This document shows positions 10,864 through 19,227 of a stretch of 64,000 nt of DNA, piece after piece. The translations under genes were made by a program, and so were the position numbers. The first letter of the stretch is position 1, and each line of letters opens with the position of its first letter. Source of the stretch: DASYGT01 sp035999365 (GTDB lineage: Bacteria; Actinomycetota; Actinomycetes; Mycobacteriales; Jatrophihabitantaceae); assembly GCA_035999365.1 (NCBI GenBank), contig DASYGT010000055.1, positions 69,734-133,733 of the forward strand. Direction: 5' to 3'. The notes below the pieces were generated by a model. That model did no database searches and had not been told where the DNA came from. It worked only from the letters and a program-made list of their open reading frames with translations.

Positions 10864-11547
10864 ATGACCACCGAACCCGGCACCCACGCCTACGGCGCCA
10901 CTGCCCTCGGCGCGCCAGCTCTCGACGCGCCAGCAACGCTCAGCTGCCCATTCGGCCCGCTGCTGATCCGTTACGACGCCCGGGTGCTCCAACCGCGTCC
11001 GTGGACGTTGCTGCAGAGCCGCTGGGCTGCCGAGCTCGCGGCCGACGCGCCGGACGGCCCCATCGTCGAACTGTGCGCCGGTGCCGGGCATATCGGGCTG
11101 GCCGCAGCTGTGCTCGCCGGGCGCGACCTGGTGCAGGTGGAGCGCGACCCGATCGCGGCGTCCTATGCCCGCATGAACGCCGAGGCGGCGGGATGGGGGG
11201 AGAGGGCCGACGTCCGGGCGGCGCCGCTGCACGACGCGCTGCGCCGCGACGAGTCGTTCCCGATGATGATCGCCGATCCGCCGTACCTGCCGACCCGGCA
11301 GCTCGTCGACTGGCCGAATGACCCACCGACCGCCATCGACGGCGGCCTTGACGGACTCGGCGTGACGCGCGCCTGCCTCGTCGTGGCCGCCGACCACTTG
11401 ATCACCGGTGGCCACCTGCTGCTGCAGACGGCAGGTCCGGTTCAGAGCCAGACCGTGGTCGAGCTGGCGCACGGGTTGCCGTTACGTCCGGGCGCCACGC
11501 GGGTTTTCGACGACTCACGCGCCGTGTCGCAGTGGATTCGACTCTGA
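10864..11547 (+). CDS. HemK/PrmC-like SAM methyltransferase
   Basis: A 227-residue methyltransferase. Motif I is IVELCAGAGHIGLAAA, the acidic loop is VQVERDPIAASYARMN, and the catalytic motif is MIADPPYLP. The (N/D)PPY motif is typical of enzymes methylating amide or amine nitrogen (glutamine in release factors, nucleobases). ATG at 10864 is taken as start; ATG at 10825 and TTG at 10783 are possible but intrude on the divergent promoter. The C-terminal RVFDDSRAVSQWIRL is intact. It is divergent from the HDO gene and convergent with the ligase gene, suggesting shared function rather than a shared transcript. Confidence 0.82.
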   Translation: MTTEPGTHAYGATALGAPALDAPATLSCPFGPLLIRYDARVLQPRPWTLLQSRWAAELAADAPDGPIVELCAGAGHIGLAAAVLAGRDLVQVERDPIAASYARMNAEAAGWGERADVRAAPLHDALRRDESFPMMIADPPYLPTRQLVDWPNDPPTAIDGGLDGLGVTRACLVVAADHLITGGHLLLQTAGPVQSQTVVELAHGLPLRPGATRVFDDSRAVSQWIRL

Positions 11548-11568
11548 CGGACCGGCTAGGTGAGGCGC

Positions 11569-12708
11569 TCAACCGCCGCAGGTGAGGGCGGCGGCGTCGG
11601 CGGCCACTGCGCGTAGATCTCCGGCTCGCGCGGCCACCGCCCGTTGCCGGTCGGCCGACGTTCCGCGAGTGAGCAGGGCCGCGGTCAGGTCACTCACGAC
11701 GTCGTACTCACCATGCAGGCGCAGGTCATCGCTCAGTTCGGCCAGCATGTCTTCGACCGCGACTCGCGCCTCGACGATGTCGCCGCGCGATTGGCTCCAC
11801 AGGTCGCCGGTCAGGCCGTAGCGGGCGGCTCGCCACCGCGTCGATGCCAACAGCGCATCGGGGACGTTGGGCGCATCGGTGCCCGAGGCGATGCGCTTGC
11901 CGAGTGTGCGCGACAGCGAGCGGACGAGCGCAGCCAGTAGCACCGCGTCGTCGAGATCGGTGCATACGTCCGGCATGCGAAACTCCAGCGTCGGGTAGCG
12001 CGACGATGGCCGAAGCTCCCAGAGCAAGGTGTTCGGCTCGTCGATCAGTCCGGTGCGCCGAAGGTCTTCCAGCAGTGCGAGGTACTCGGCACCGTTCGCC
12101 ATAAGCGGCGGCGGTCCGCCGTGCGGCCACAGTCGGAGCAACGCCATGCGGTAGCTGGCATGCCCGGTGTCGCCACCCTCATGGAACGGGGAACTTCCCG
12201 TCATAGCGACGAGTAACGGCAGATACGGACGTGCGTGGTTGGACACCTGCACAGCGGTGTCGAGGTCGGGCATCGAGACGTGCACGTGGCAACCGCACAG
12301 GTTGAACTGGCGCACGACCGCACCGAAGCGGTCGACCAGCCGTGCATAGCGCGGATGGCGCATGATGTCGATCTCTTCGAGTCGTGCGAACGGATGCGTG
12401 CTCGTCGCCAGGATCGTCGCGCTGTGTTGCTCCGCGCTCGTGCGCGCTGCATGGCGGGCGGCGACCAAGCTGGCCCGCAGCTCGGTCAGGGTGCGGCAGA
12501 CGTCGGTGACCGCTTCGAGCTGGCTCGTGACCATTTCTGCACGCAGACGTGGATCTTCGCGCCCCGATGCCACCGCTTCGGACAGCAGCGGCCGCGGGGC
12601 GAGCGAGAACGTGATCGGGTCGACGAGGTGGTACTCCTCCTCCACCCCGACGGTTGCCCCGATCGACAGGTCCGGTTCAATCGCCACGTCGCTGGGGTGG
12701 GCGGTCAT
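11569..12708 (-). CDS. Carboxylate-amine ligase, YbdK/GCS2 type
   Basis: ATP-dependent ligase of the glutamate-cysteine ligase 2 family, 379 residues. Visible family marks are the N-terminal ATVGVEEEYHLVDP (metal/glutamate site), NLCGCHVHVSMPD near residue 140, and LLWELRPSSRYPTLEFRMPDVC. YbdK proteins have weak gamma-glutamylcysteine ligase activity, and their real substrates are mostly unknown. It follows the CDGSH gene by 17 or more bases on the same strand and is separated from the HDO gene by the oppositely oriented methyltransferase. Confidence 0.88.
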   Translation of the reverse strand: MTAHPSDVAIEPDLSIGATVGVEEEYHLVDPITFSLAPRPLLSEAVASGREDPRLRAEMVTSQLEAVTDVCRTLTELRASLVAARHAARTSAEQHSATILATSTHPFARLEEIDIMRHPRYARLVDRFGAVVRQFNLCGCHVHVSMPDLDTAVQVSNHARPYLPLLVAMTGSSPFHEGGDTGHASYRMALLRLWPHGGPPPLMANGAEYLALLEDLRRTGLIDEPNTLLWELRPSSRYPTLEFRMPDVCTDLDDAVLLAALVRSLSRTLGKRIASGTDAPNVPDALLASTRWRAARYGLTGDLWSQSRGDIVEARVAVEDMLAELSDDLRLHGEYDVVSDLTAALLTRGTSADRQRAVAARAGDLRAVAADAAALTCGG

Positions 12709-12725
12709 CCTCGACCGGCCGCGGG

Positions 12726-12950
12726 TTACGGGTCCGTCGGCTTGCGAGTCAACTTATGGGTGCCGTCGCAGAACGGCTTGACCCGCGACTTGCCGCAGCG
12801 GCACAGTGCCACCGCCTTGCCCACGTGGTCGATCACGTCACCGTCGACACCCTCAAGCGAAAAGTCGCCCCGGATGATCAGAGGACCGTCCGGATACGGC
12901 ACGACGGTGGCCCGGCGGCCGGTGTTGTCGGTCGCCGTCGTCATGGGCAT
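12726..12950 (-). CDS. CDGSH iron-sulfur domain protein
   Basis: A small [2Fe-2S] protein of about 74 residues. The full signature C-x-C-x2-S-x3-P-x-C-D-G-T-H is present (CRCGKSRVKPFCDGTH), giving three Cys and one His ligand. The fold core begins at VVPYPDGPLIIRGDF. The start is uncertain: ATG at 12950 or 12944, or GTG at 12992, which would add 14 residues; none has a strong ribosome site. Such proteins can supply electrons. The nearby HDO enzyme is a reasonable partner but this is inference. Confidence 0.88.
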   Translation of the reverse strand: MPMTTATDNTGRRATVVPYPDGPLIIRGDFSLEGVDGDVIDHVGKAVALCRCGKSRVKPFCDGTHKLTRKPTDP

Positions 12951-13112
12951 GCTCGTCCAGGCGAAGTCACCCCACTGATGTACCCGCGCCACTTGCCCGA
13001 ATCACGACTTCGACGGGCCTCACCTGCCGGTGACGGGACGCGCTCGGATCAGGGTGCGTCGCGATGTTCCACGGCCGCCCCGCTGTCGGACTCGAGGTGT
13101 CGGCGACGAGCG

Positions 13113-14825
13113 CTACTTGGTGAGCATCCGAACCGCCGCCGGGATCCGTGCCGCAGGCAGCTCATGCGTCTGCACAGTCGCAGCCGGGGCACTGGGAGTG
13201 CCCGGGCACCACGGGTTGGCCGGGACACCCGCGCACGGATTCGCCATGGTGGTCTGGGAGGCCAACGGCGCCATGACGACGTGCGTGGTGCGGGGGTAGT
13301 TGGCGACAACGTTCGGCGGGCAGCTGAAGAAGGCCTGCGTCGCGCACGCCACTTGGGCGAGCAGCACGGTGGTCGACACTGGGTCGGGGTAGCCGAGGGG
13401 GTTGCCGCAGCGTGCCTGCAGCGTCTGCAGCAGCAGCGGCCACGTGGTGGCCGCGCCACCGCCAACCTCGGTGTTGCCGCTGAAGCAGTTGCCCGGAGCG
13501 CCCGGCTTCTCCAACGGCGGGATGGTCAGGTCGGCGATGTCGCCGTTGGTCACGTTGCCGAAGCCACCGTTGTTGCTGAATGTGTTGTTACTGACCTGGT
13601 TGCCCCAGTCGTCGAACAGGCAAGGAACCGGCTGGCCGAGCAGCGTCCCGCCGAGCACTCCGCCGTGGCAGTTGGAGATGTTGTTCGGGTTCGCGCCACC
13701 CGTGTCCGGAAAGAGCGTCGTGAGGACAGCCCAGGAACCATTGTTGACGAACCGGTTGTTCACGACAATGTTGTTGCGATCGCCGGCCAGGAGCAGCCCG
13801 CCGCCGACCGGACCGATCGCGGCGTCGCCGATCGCGGGGACGTTGGGGTTGTTGTTGTCGTGGACGTAGTTGTTGATGAAGACCCAGCACGAGTGCGTTC
13901 CCGTCGGCCCGGTGCCGTTGCCCGGGCAGGCGCCATTTTGCGGTGACGGCGGGTCTGCGCTGTTCTGACTGTTCGACACGAACCCGGTCTTGTTGTTGTC
14001 CCATTCGGAATTCTCGATGAGCAGGTGACCGCCGGAATTGGTGCCGGAATAGCCGAGCGCGTTGTACTCCGAGTGCCCACGGTTGATGACGGCGTTGCAA
14101 TCAGGGCAGGCGCCGATGTAGTAGCCGGAATCGGAGAAGTTGCTCGCGTACGTGTCGGTCATACTGCCTGGCCCGCGCGCGTTGCTGACGAACAGGCCAT
14201 AGGAGGCAGCGGTGTCGTTGCCGCCGAAGTAGGTCGACGTGGCGGTGAGGTCGCGGCCCTCCCACGAGGACAAGCCGATCGTGCCGCCGTCGTCCCCGCC
14301 GTTCCACCAGATCCCGTTTCCCGAGTCGGCACTTCCGCTGAGGAAGTTGCAGACCGTGAGGTTCTCGATGTTCACGCCGTTGACGCGAGTCTCGATGCCG
14401 CTGCGGCCCCGGTGGTTGCCCGATGAGTCGAGGGGGCCGAAATCCTGTGCAGAGGGGTCGGACGAGCACGGCGTCGAGCCCGCCTTCGTACCGTCGATGA
14501 TGACGCCGTTGCGATCCATACCGCGTACGTGGCCGTTCGTTGCGGTGACGAGGACGGCCGCAGGGAACTTGCTGCTGATCTGCGCGGCGGAGTAGTCCAT
14601 CGCGGGGTGATAGTCACCGGGGCCGATCAACACCCAGCCCCCCTTGTGGAGGGCGGCCATCGCTGCGTCGATGGTCGGCTCGTTTCCCGGTATCCCGTTC
14701 CAGGTGCCCACTCGGAGGACTTGCGGCGCGGCTGCTTGCGCGCTTCCCGGCACGCTGAGCAGCGCGGCGACCGTGCAGGCGGCGATGGCGACGACGATGA
14801 CGCGCAGGCTCGACACGAGCTTCAC
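13113..14825 (-). CDS. Secreted right-handed beta-helix protein
   Basis: A 570-residue exported protein. The signal peptide (MKLVSSLRVIVVAIAACTVA...AQA) is followed by a domain rich in Asn/Gly and short strands, with repeated patterns such as NIENLTVCNFLSG, LIENSEWDNNKTGFV, FINNYVHDNNN and IVVNNRFVNNGSW. This spacing is typical of pectate-lyase-like parallel beta-helices (NosD/PbH1 repeats). The C-terminus is Cys- and Pro-rich. It starts with GTG at 14825, behind GAGGAGG. No catalytic residues can be assigned with confidence; polysaccharide binding or lysis is the usual role. Confidence 0.8.
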   Translation of the reverse strand: MKLVSSLRVIVVAIAACTVAALLSVPGSAQAAAPQVLRVGTWNGIPGNEPTIDAAMAALHKGGWVLIGPGDYHPAMDYSAAQISSKFPAAVLVTATNGHVRGMDRNGVIIDGTKAGSTPCSSDPSAQDFGPLDSSGNHRGRSGIETRVNGVNIENLTVCNFLSGSADSGNGIWWNGGDDGGTIGLSSWEGRDLTATSTYFGGNDTAASYGLFVSNARGPGSMTDTYASNFSDSGYYIGACPDCNAVINRGHSEYNALGYSGTNSGGHLLIENSEWDNNKTGFVSNSQNSADPPSPQNGACPGNGTGPTGTHSCWVFINNYVHDNNNPNVPAIGDAAIGPVGGGLLLAGDRNNIVVNNRFVNNGSWAVLTTLFPDTGGANPNNISNCHGGVLGGTLLGQPVPCLFDDWGNQVSNNTFSNNGGFGNVTNGDIADLTIPPLEKPGAPGNCFSGNTEVGGGAATTWPLLLQTLQARCGNPLGYPDPVSTTVLLAQVACATQAFFSCPPNVVANYPRTTHVVMAPLASQTTMANPCAGVPANPWCPGTPSAPAATVQTHELPAARIPAAVRMLTK

Positions 14826-15108
14826 GAACGGCCTCCTCGAAGGTCAGGATGGGCAGACGCTAGCGCCGAAGATCTACGAGCGCGCGTCGAGAGTTCGCGG
14901 CGTTGTGCGCTGCCCGTCCTTTGCTGGCGTTTGCTGGCGTTTGCCGACGTTTCGCAAGTCCACGGTTTCGGTGCATGACCTTGTGACCATTGCAGGGTCG
15001 GGCTGTATTCGCACAGTTGTCGCGCCCGTCTGTGGACGGAACTGGGTGGCGGACTAGAGGTTGTGGAAAACCCTGGTTCTGGGCATTCGCGGAACTAGAT
15101 TCGAATAC
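14826..15108. other. Divergent intergenic region with 10-bp tandem repeat
   Basis: This 283-base region separates the secreted beta-helix gene from the DUF222/HNH gene. TTGCTGGCGT occurs twice in tandem at 14921-14940, and a diverged third copy (TTGCCGACGT) follows at 14941-14950. No gene is evident. Promoters for both directions must lie here, and the right end contains the SOS-like box. Confidence 0.6.
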
Positions 15109-15116
15109 ATGTGCGA
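15101..15116. promoter_or_regulatory. LexA/SOS-box-like palindrome over the start codon
   Basis: TCGAATACATGTGCGA matches the actinobacterial LexA consensus TCGAAC-N4-GTTCGA at 10 of the 12 fixed positions. The ATG of the DUF222/HNH gene (15109) lies inside it, so a bound repressor would block initiation. In M. tuberculosis, 13E12-family DUF222/HNH genes are known LexA targets, which supports the reading. Confidence 0.6.
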
Positions 15117-16374
15117 TGACTTCAACATCGATTGGCAGTCGCTGCCGCATGCGGGCCGGATCGACGCGCTCGTGTCGCTGCAGCGGCGGATAGCGGGTCT
15201 GCATGCAGCCCAGCTGCAGTTGCTGGCGCTGTTGGCGAGCGATCCGCCGACGGTGAGTCTGCCTGGACATGACGACAGGTCGTGGGTTGTCGACGACGTC
15301 GCGTGCGCATTGCGGATGTCGGCGGGTGTCGCGCGGGCGCGGTTGGCAGAGGCCATCGAGCTGCGCCGGCTGCCCGGCGCGATCGAGTCGCTTGGACACG
15401 GTTTGATCAGCCTCGAGCATGCGCGGGTGCTGGCCGAGGCAACCATGCCGTTGCCCGATGAGGCGGCCACGGAGGTTTCGTCGCACGTGCTGACGCGGGC
15501 GGCTGATCAGTCCGTGGCAGCCTTCCGGCGATCGGTCAGGCGCAGAGTGCTGGCCGTCGATCCCCGCACAGCGGAGACGCGCCGGTCCGCAAACGTCGCA
15601 GAACGGCGCGTCTGCATGCGGCCGGCCGGCGAGGGAGTGGCCGAATTCTGGGCGCTGCTTCCGGTCGACGGTGCCATGGCCCTGCTCTCGGCGGTTGATG
15701 CGCTTGCCGACCGGCGGGTAGGCGACGACATCCGTACCGCCGACCAGCGTCGAGCGGACGCTCTGGTGCAGATCGGCCTCGACGCGTTGGCGGGCGACGG
15801 CAGTACCGTGCTGCCGAAGCGGCATCGCATGCGTCCCGCTGTCCAGGTAACCGTCGCGCTGTCCACGCTGCTCGGCATCGATGATCAGGCCGCCGAACTC
15901 GCCGGCGTGGGGGCGATTCCGGCCGAACTCGCACGCCGACTCGCAGCAGATCCTTCGGGCACATGGCGTCGGCTCGTCACCGACGCGGTCGGGCGGCTCG
16001 TGGACTACGGGCGTATGACCTACCGGCCGCCAGTCGCCGTTGCTGATCATGTCATCGCACGCGATCGACGATGCCGCTTCCCGCAGTGCGGCCGTCGTGC
16101 AGAACGCGGCGATATCGATCACTCGCGACCGTGGTCTCGCGGCGGCACAACCGATGCGGCGAACCTCTTGTCGCTATGCCGTCGGCACCATCGGCTGAGA
16201 CACGACACTTCCTGGCGCTACACACGCGACGCCTCAGCCGACGTGGTGGCCTGGAGCAGCCCGAGCGGTCATCTCTACACCGATGCCAACGATCCATATC
16301 CGATCGACGGCACGCCGCCGCCTCCGGCCCGCCGAAGGGTGACGAGAGACGACCCGGACCCGCCGCCGTTCTGA
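15109..16374 (+). CDS. DUF222 / HNH endonuclease (13E12 family)
   Basis: A 421-residue protein with an N-terminal DUF222 helical domain (about residues 15-290) and a C-terminal HNH nuclease domain. The HNH part shows a zinc pair CRFPQCG, then GDIDHSRPWSRGGTTDAANL and LSLCRRHHRLRH. ATG at 15109 is chosen over TTG at 15061 because it begins the usual short leader (MCDDFNIDWQSL) of the family. The family is multi-copy in actinobacteria and often DNA-damage inducible. Its biological job is not settled. The SOS-like box overlaps the start. Confidence 0.88.
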   Translation: MCDDFNIDWQSLPHAGRIDALVSLQRRIAGLHAAQLQLLALLASDPPTVSLPGHDDRSWVVDDVACALRMSAGVARARLAEAIELRRLPGAIESLGHGLISLEHARVLAEATMPLPDEAATEVSSHVLTRAADQSVAAFRRSVRRRVLAVDPRTAETRRSANVAERRVCMRPAGEGVAEFWALLPVDGAMALLSAVDALADRRVGDDIRTADQRRADALVQIGLDALAGDGSTVLPKRHRMRPAVQVTVALSTLLGIDDQAAELAGVGAIPAELARRLAADPSGTWRRLVTDAVGRLVDYGRMTYRPPVAVADHVIARDRRCRFPQCGRRAERGDIDHSRPWSRGGTTDAANLLSLCRRHHRLRHDTSWRYTRDASADVVAWSSPSGHLYTDANDPYPIDGTPPPPARRRVTRDDPDPPPF

Positions 16375-16789
16375 CGCGTCGGTCAAAGTTTCGGCCTGTC
16401 TCCGATCGGGATCCGGCGCTCATTCCGGGTGAAGATCAAGATCTGAGGGCGGCGGTGGTGGCACGGCGGGGGCTCGGACGTGCGATGTCCGGGCCGGTAG
16501 CAGCGGCGATGTAGGCCCGGCGCCATTCGGCGGCAAGTGTGGACATCGCCGGATGCCGGAATGGATTGCGTGTGGGCGTTCGCGTTGTCCGCCACACTTC
16601 GCCAGCACGCGTCCCCATGCGTGCGGCTGCGGCGATCGCCAACGACGTCACGGAGAGCACCGTAGAACGGCCACGGACTGCACAAGTGGCGACACGCAGT
16701 CGAGGCTTGGCCCGGGCAGGCCGTCGTCGGGTTCGGCCGTTCGCACGCTGCCGGGCTCCGGGGCCCGCTCTTGCGGCGGCCCCGGGTTG
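16375..16789. other. Intergenic stretch, no convincing gene
   Basis: This is 415 bases between the HNH gene and the convergent PLDc_N gene. Open frames are present on both strands, but none shows a recognisable domain. The best is a minus-strand frame listed separately (16436-16660). No repeat or strong hairpin was seen. Confidence 0.5.
16436..16660 (-). CDS. Possible small hypothetical protein
   Basis: A 74-residue frame starting at GTG 16660. It includes the plausible helical segment AMSTLAAEWRRAYIAAATG, but the ends are Arg/Pro/Thr-rich, as expected of random GC-rich frames. There is no clear ribosome site and no known family. It is kept only because it is the best candidate in an otherwise empty 415-base gap. 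Confidence 0.2.
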   Translation of the reverse strand: MLSVTSLAIAAAARMGTRAGEVWRTTRTPTRNPFRHPAMSTLAAEWRRAYIAAATGPDIARPSPRRATTAALRS

Positions 16790-17182
16790 TCACGTCGGTG
16801 AACCGGTGTCCTCGTCCGGATGCGGGTTCGCGTCCTTGGCGCGGCGGCGCTGTTCGTCGGCGCGGGCCTGCAGCCCGGCGAGGAAGTCCTCATCGTCGTC
16901 GGGATTGGTGGCGACGCGCTTCGCCCGTGGCGCGGCGGACCGGCCCCCTTGGCGCGGACCTGCGCCGGTACGCGCCTGCAGCGCGCCCTCTCGCCCGTCC
17001 CAGGTGTGCCCAGCGACCAGCCAGGCGATCGAGCCGACATCGACGAGAACGATCACGATGAGCAGCCACGCGATCTTGGGCAGGTTGCGCGCACGGTCCT
17101 CAGGCGTCGTGATGACGTCGATGATGCAGAAGATCCAGATGCCGACGAAGATCAGGCCGACGAATCCGTCGAACAACACCAT
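16790..17182 (-). CDS. PLDc_N domain membrane protein
   Basis: A 130-residue protein with two N-terminal membrane segments (FDGFVGLIFVGIWIFCIIDVI and KIAWLLIVIVLVDVGSIAWLVAG). The intervening sequence is TTPEDRARNLPKIAW, matching the phospholipase-D/cardiolipin-synthase N-terminal domain. This occurs alone in many actinobacteria as a small membrane protein without the HKD catalytic part. The tail is charged and probably cytosolic. ATG at 17182 follows GAGGAGG. Function unknown. Confidence 0.85.
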   Translation of the reverse strand: MVLFDGFVGLIFVGIWIFCIIDVITTPEDRARNLPKIAWLLIVIVLVDVGSIAWLVAGHTWDGREGALQARTGAGPRQGGRSAAPRAKRVATNPDDDEDFLAGLQARADEQRRRAKDANPHPDEDTGSPT

Positions 17183-17272
17183 CTGCGGGAAGCCTCCTCA
17201 GTGCGCGCGTACCACCAGTGTGGCTCACCAGCGGCGCCAGCGCTGCAACGTGCACAAGGTAGGTTCGCCACC

Positions 17273-18481
17273 GTGGTTCGGCTGGGCGACCTGATCGCCG
17301 TTGTGGACGAGTGGTTCGACCCGCGCTGGGCCGAGTCCTGGGACGCCGTCGGCCTGGTATGCGGAGATCCGGAGCAACCAGTCGAGCGCGTGCTGCTGGC
17401 TGTCGACGCCGTGCCGGCGACAGCCCGGGAGGCGGTCGACAGCGGCGCCCAGCTGTTGCTGACGCACCATCCGCTACTGCTGACCCCGGTGCACTCGGTC
17501 GCCACGACCAGCCCGAAGGGCGATTTGGTGCACGGGATGATCCGCTCCGGGATTGCTCACTTCGTCGCGCACACGAACGCCGATGTCGCCGATCCCGGTG
17601 TCTCCGATGCCCTCGCCGCGCGTCTCGGTCTCCAGGACACGTGCCCACTCCTCCCGCAGGACGGCGAAGCCCTCGACAAGCTCGTCGTCTTCGTCCCCGC
17701 TGCCTCGGCCGAATCCCTGATCGATGCCCTCGCAGCCGCGGGGGCCGGGGCGATCGGCGACTATGACCGTTGTGCCTGGACGACACAGGGCGTCGGCACC
17801 TTCCGGCCCGGATCCCTCGCGAACCCGGCGATCGGACGGCCCGGGGTGATCGAGACCGTCGACGAGACCCGCGTCGAGATGGTGCTTCCGTCACGACGTC
17901 GAGCCCCGGTCGTCGCGGCACTGCGTGCGGCACATCCGTACGAGGAGCCGGCGTTCGACCTGCTCGTCCAAGCCCCCGTCCCGTCCACGCGTGGGCCAGG
18001 CCGGCTGGGTCGGATGCCCGCACCGATGGCGCTGGGCGAGTTCACGGCGCACGTGGCCAGATCCCTTCCCGCCACCGCCTGGGGAGTGCGAGCCGCGGGC
18101 GATCCCAGCGCGCCCGTGCAGACCGTCGCCGTCTGCGGCGGGTCTGGCGGCTCCTATGCAGAACTCGCACGCCAGCTGGGCGCGGATGCGTTCGTGACGT
18201 CCGATCTCAAGCACCACACGACGCTCGAGGCGGTGGGCGAGCGTGCCGATATAGGCATGGCATTGGTCGACGCCGCACACTGGGCCACCGAGGCACCCTG
18301 GCTCGATGCGGTAGCGGCTCGATTGCGCGAACACTTCGGCACTACGGTGGACGTGCGAGTGTCGCAACGCGTCACCGACCCCTGGACGCTGCACTGCCCC
18401 TCGCCGCGCGACCCTTCGACGGGTGGTGCGTCGCCGCACACTCCCTCTCCAGAAACAGAAACGAGCCCGATCCGCACGTGA
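17273..18481 (+). CDS. Nif3-like dinuclear metal centre protein
   Basis: A 402-residue member of the Nif3/YbgI family, orthologous by context to Rv2230c. The metal-site signatures are present: LLLTHHPLLLTPVHS, VAHTNADVADPGV, and in the C-terminal half VTSDLKHHTTLEA and VDAAHWATEAPWLD. An inserted PII-like domain (about residues 135-250, with the APVVAALRAAHPYEEPAFDL block) is normal for the long form. GTG at 17273 is chosen after AGGTAGG; the frame stays open upstream but is antisense to the PLDc_N gene. The family has been called GTP cyclohydrolase I type 2, but its role is unresolved. The stop overlaps the next start (GTGA). Confidence 0.92.
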   Translation: MVRLGDLIAVVDEWFDPRWAESWDAVGLVCGDPEQPVERVLLAVDAVPATAREAVDSGAQLLLTHHPLLLTPVHSVATTSPKGDLVHGMIRSGIAHFVAHTNADVADPGVSDALAARLGLQDTCPLLPQDGEALDKLVVFVPAASAESLIDALAAAGAGAIGDYDRCAWTTQGVGTFRPGSLANPAIGRPGVIETVDETRVEMVLPSRRRAPVVAALRAAHPYEEPAFDLLVQAPVPSTRGPGRLGRMPAPMALGEFTAHVARSLPATAWGVRAAGDPSAPVQTVAVCGGSGGSYAELARQLGADAFVTSDLKHHTTLEAVGERADIGMALVDAAHWATEAPWLDAVAARLREHFGTTVDVRVSQRVTDPWTLHCPSPRDPSTGGASPHTPSPETETSPIRT

Positions 18482-19218
18482 ACGCCGAGAACGCCATCCA
18501 GCTACGGCTGCTCGACCTGCAGGCGGCCGACACGGCCCTGGCTCAGCTCGCCCATCGACGAGCGACCCTTCCCGAACTGGCGGCGCTCGCCGAACGCGAG
18601 AAGCGGACCGAGTCCCTGCACAACGAGATCGTCGAGGCGCAGACCCGCGCAGAGGACATCGCTGCCGAGCAGCGTCGGCTCGAGAACGACGTCGACGCCG
18701 TTCGCGCCCGCGAGGCCCGCGACGAGCAGCGCCTGCAGGCCGGAGGTTTGCCGGCAAAGGAACTCGAGAGTCTGCAGCACGAGTTAACGACCCTGGCGCG
18801 CCGCCAAGGCACACTCGAGGACGAGCTGCTCGAGGTCATGGAGCAGCGCGAGGACGCCGACTCTGTGTTGGCCGGAGTCGTCAAGCAGCGCGACGAACTC
18901 GATGCCGAGCGCGGCGATCTCACCGCGGCCCGCGACGTCGCCTTCGCGGAGATCGACGCGGCAATCCAGCAGCGCACCGTCGAACGTGCCGCGATCGCCA
19001 CCGAGATCCCCGCGGATCTGCTGGCTCTGTACGAGCGCGCCCGCGGACACAGCGGCGGAGTCGGCGCGGCGATGTTGCGCCACCGCCGATGCGAGGGGTG
19101 CCACATCGAACTCTCGGGCAGTGAGCTCGCATCGGTACGCGCGGCCGCGCCCGACGAGGTGGTGCGCTGCGACAACTGCCGCCGCATCTTGGTCCGCACT
19201 GCCGAGTCCGGTCTCTAG
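18478..19218 (+). CDS. Coiled-coil zinc-ribbon protein
   Basis: A 246-residue protein. Residues about 1-180 form a long coiled coil rich in Glu, Arg and Gln (LDLQAADTALAQLAHRRATL, LEDELLEVMEQREDADSVL). The C-terminus is a four-cysteine zinc ribbon (CEGCHIELSG...VRCDNCRRILVR). It matches Rv2229c and the CT398-like family, which is conserved between Nif3 and the RNase H fusion in actinobacteria. The GTG start overlaps the Nif3 stop by four bases, and the RNase H fusion follows nine bases later. Function unknown. Confidence 0.9.
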   Translation: MNAENAIQLRLLDLQAADTALAQLAHRRATLPELAALAEREKRTESLHNEIVEAQTRAEDIAAEQRRLENDVDAVRAREARDEQRLQAGGLPAKELESLQHELTTLARRQGTLEDELLEVMEQREDADSVLAGVVKQRDELDAERGDLTAARDVAFAEIDAAIQQRTVERAAIATEIPADLLALYERARGHSGGVGAAMLRHRRCEGCHIELSGSELASVRAAAPDEVVRCDNCRRILVRTAESGL

Positions 19219-19227
19219 CGCATCGGC

